From: Paulinella micropora
Taxonomy: Eukaryota > Cercozoa > Imbricatea > Euglyphida
DNA length: 37,730 bases
Assembly: GCA_009731375.1 (NCBI GenBank)
Contig: BJOX01000254.1
Span: 305,478-343,207 of the forward strand
Reading direction: 5' to 3'
Below, piece after piece: positions 35,743-37,730 of this stretch. Made by a program: the position numbers and the translations under genes. Positions within the stretch are counted from its first letter, which is position 1. Every line of letters starts with the position of its first letter. Under the pieces are notes generated by a model, which did not search any database, was not told where the DNA came from, and worked only from the letters and a program-made list of their open reading frames with translations.

Positions 35743-36793
35743 TAGGGGGGGGATATAGATGGGGAAATACAAGATATGCAAAAGAAGTTGGAGGAGATGC
35801 AGAAGGAGCTGAAGCAGAAGCTGGCGCAGAAGCAGAAGCTGGCGCAGAAGCAGAAGCTGGAGCAGAAGCAAGAGGAGATAGGAGCAAGCAAGGAAAGTGG
35901 AAAGAAAAGGAACCGTGAGCAAGCACAGGGCCAGATAGATGAGGGAGTGCTAAAAAAAACAAGAAAAAGAATGAGAGGAAAAGTGCGGATGTCAGAAGAT
36001 GGACAAAAGGCAGGGGAGCAAGGACAGGGCCAGAAAGATGAGGAAGTGCTAGGAAAAACAAGAACAACAAGGAGAGGAAAAGTGTGGATATCAGAAGATA
36101 GACAAAAGGCAGGGGAGAAAATGCAAAATGTAACAGTGCTCAAGAAGGGAAACAAAGAACAAGGAGCGCAAATGAGAGAACAAAGGCAGGGAAGAACGAA
36201 GAAGGAGAAGAAGAAGGAGAAGAAGGAGAAGAAGAAGGAGAAGGACAAAAGGCAGAGAAGAAAAAAGGTAAGCAAGTGCGCAAGGATGAACAAGGAGAGA
36301 AGAAGAAGGAGAAGAAGAAGGACAAAAGGCAGAGAAGAAAAAAAGTGAGGAAGTGGCCGATCTGGAACAAGAAGAACAAGAAGAAGACGAAGACGAAGAA
36401 GAAGAAGAAGAAGAAGAAGAAGAAGAAGAAGAAGAAGAAGAAGAAGAAGAAGAAGCAGAAGAAAAAGAAGAAAAAGAAGAAGAAGAAGAAGAAGAAGAAG
36501 AAGAAGAAGAAGAAGAAGAAGAAGAAGAAGAAGAAGAAGAACAAGGACAAGGGAAGAAGAAAAAGAAGTTGGACGAATTCATTGGAAAAAATGACTTACT
36601 GTCAGCACCCATTGGTGGTGATATTGAAGGAAGAATCTATTTCAAAGTCAACGCAATCGTACCAGAAGAAGTCTCAGAAATGTTGGGCTGCACAGTAAAG
36701 CAGGCGAAAAACTTGCTTGTAGGCACGGTCTGGACAGATCATGGAATGGGAGTGTCCAAGAACAGAAAAGACAAAAAAAAGTCATCGAAGTAA
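35743..36793 (+). CDS. Lys/Glu-rich low-complexity host protein, last exon(s)
   Basis: After an acceptor-like TTGTTGTAG (ends about 35742) the frame reads DIDGEIQDMQKKLEEMQK and LKQKLAQKQKLAQKQKL, a coiled coil. Two 33-residue repeats follow (EQAQGQIDEGVL... and EQGQGQKDEEVL..., 35919-36116), then a very basic KKEKK/RRRR region. A frame change near 36265-36350 (an intron starting GTAAGC at 36268, or an indel in an A run) leads to an acidic EEEEE tract and a more ordinary C-terminus: KKLDEFIGKNDLLSAPIGGD, then RIYFKVNAIVPEEVSEMLGC, ending at a TAA at 36791-36793. I recognise no family. Charge blocks suggest a nuclear or nucleic-acid-associated protein, which is speculative. Upstream exons probably exist (e.g. 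QPASASAGTVDLTDGVSKSG near 34850). Confidence 0.5.
35919..36116 (+). repeat. 99-bp tandem duplication in coding sequence
   Basis: Two in-frame 99-base units, each coding for 33 residues (EQxQGQxDExVLxKTR...SEDxQKAG), about 80% alike. Confidence 0.75.
36395..36541. repeat. GAA microsatellite read as poly-Glu
   Basis: A near-pure GAA tract with GCA and AAA interruptions. It is in frame as poly-Glu in the gene ending at 36793. Confidence 0.85.
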
Positions 36794-37074
36794 CTTTTTT
36801 TTGCTTTCAGTTATATATAAGTACATATATATATATAGTTTTGTTTTGTAAAATAGGGATATTGGGATTCTTGGATGCAGCGCTCCGGTAAGGTGCGACA
36901 GCAGCACATCGTGGTAACAGAATGGAAATGAGAATGAAAAGAATAATCAACAACAACAACCTCCTTTCCATTTTGATATTTACCCAGGTAGCTAGCTCTG
37001 TAATTATAAGCAATTGTCACAACAACAACACTAACAACAATAATAATGATAATAATAATAAAGATAATAGTGCT
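36794..37074. other. Short 3' flank without a gene
   Basis: AT-rich with TATATATA and AACAACAACA stretches. Nothing coding is supported. Confidence 0.5.
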
Positions 37075-37172
37075 TCTCTGTCAATGGCTGATGCATTTCT
37101 GCACATGTGCCTCCATCGTCTCACCCGTGAGGGGAGTACGAAGAATTGACGATAAGCTCTAATGACACCCAA
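37075..37172 (-). mobile_element. Inverted 3' fragment of the SINE
   Basis: The reverse complement gives GATGGAGGCACATGTGCAGA, then GCATCAGCCATTGACAGAGA and an ATT tail (AAT/AAC on the + strand). It is truncated at the GGGTGTCATTAGAGC position. Confidence 0.75.
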
Positions 37173-37177
37173 TAAAG

Positions 37178-37217
<40 letters not shown>

Positions 37218-37227
37218 TAATAATAAT

Positions 37228-37464
37228 AATAATGCTTCTCTGTCAATGGCTGATGCAAATCTGCACATGCGCCTCCATCGTCTCACCCGTGAGGGGAGTA
37301 CGAAGAATTGACGATAAGCTCTAATGACACCCCCGCAAGGGCAGTTCCAACACTTCCAGACGGACCGGTATGTTCAATGAAAATACTGGTCCAGATGGAC
37401 CGGTATGTTCAATGAAAATACTGGTGGCACCGACGGGAATCGAACTGGCGACAGGGCCCAGATG

Positions 37465-37467
<3 letters not shown>
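37228..37467 (-). mobile_element. Inverted near-full SINE copy
   Basis: Contains the 3' part, the doubled AGTATTTTCATTGAACATAC unit and the B-box half of the tRNA head (GAATCGAACTGGC on the + strand). It breaks off at CCATCTGGGCCC into an AAT array. Confidence 0.75.
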
Positions 37468-37523
<56 letters not shown>

Positions 37524-37576
37524 GTAATGATGATGATAATGATGATAATGATAATAATAATGATAATAATAATAAT

Positions 37577-37730
37577 ACTATATCTGAGACGTACTGATGC
37601 AGCTAATGGCATATCCTCAACGGACATAAGCCTCCAATACCCTTGTTCGAGGTCCTCCACCCCCCCGTGTCAGTCTCTTGCCTGATGATCGGGGCCACCG
37701 ATGGAGCTCCTGAGGGCAAGACTGCACTAA
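37577..37730 (-). mobile_element. 3' end of another ATT-tailed element, cut by the window
   Basis: On the - strand GGAGGCTTATG...GCTGCATCAGTACGTCTCAG ends in an ATT array, echoing the GGAGGCGCATG...GCATCAGCCATTGACAGAG end of the SINE. The rest (CGGGGCCACCGATGGAGCTC) is unique in the window. Confidence 0.4.

Noticed and set aside
35519-36293. Long - strand Ser/Pro/Phe-rich frames
   Set aside because: They are mirror readings of the pyrimidine tract and of the Lys/Glu-rich gene.

Overview
The window is a eukaryotic scaffold carrying most of a polinton-like or Maverick-like DNA virus integrated next to repeat-rich host DNA. The viral part runs from the left edge to about 18.6 kb. It has dense genes, AT-rich spacers and the hallmark set of this virus group: a retrovirus-type (rve) integrase cut by the left edge, a large protein-primed family B DNA polymerase, an FtsK/A32-type packaging ATPase, an adenain-like cysteine protease, a penton-like minor capsid protein and a double-jelly-roll major capsid protein. 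Accessory genes are an S74-chaperone fibre, a class 3 lipase, a DUF3820-like protein, a C2H2 zinc-finger protein and several small membrane, secreted or basic proteins. The structural genes (ATPase to 12.7 kb) mostly run on the + strand. Polymerase, zinc-finger protein and integrase run on the - strand.

Many viral genes are interrupted: five in-frame stops and about five one-base shifts, several in A runs, plus three 10-N gaps. The copy is either decaying or the assembly has errors. The viral part has its own regulatory vocabulary. GC-rich palindromes sit at gene ends and inside reading frames. A 28-bp element is repeated exactly at the polymerase start and in a divergent promoter. Hairpins lie directly in front of the start codons of three virion genes, two of them preceded by the same AATATAGGAAC box.

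From about 18.7 kb the DNA changes to host character: long AGT/ACT arrays, an intron-containing transposase-like gene (19.6-21.6 kb), an AT-rich stretch with GTCCC/GGGAC palindromes, and a - strand gene with zinc-binding, coiled-coil and protein-kinase segments (22.9-25.1 kb). Beyond 25 kb are microsatellites, homopolymers, assembly gaps, two unnamed dispersed repeat families and tRNA-derived SINEs with ATT tails.

Threaded through this low-complexity DNA is a + strand gene of at least 13 short exons (26.9-34.6 kb). Its splice phases all agree, but I do not recognise the protein. A Lys/Glu-rich gene follows (35.7-36.8 kb), then inverted SINE copies to the right edge. The host is an unidentified eukaryote, plausibly a protist, alga or fungus. 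Nothing here fixes the taxon.
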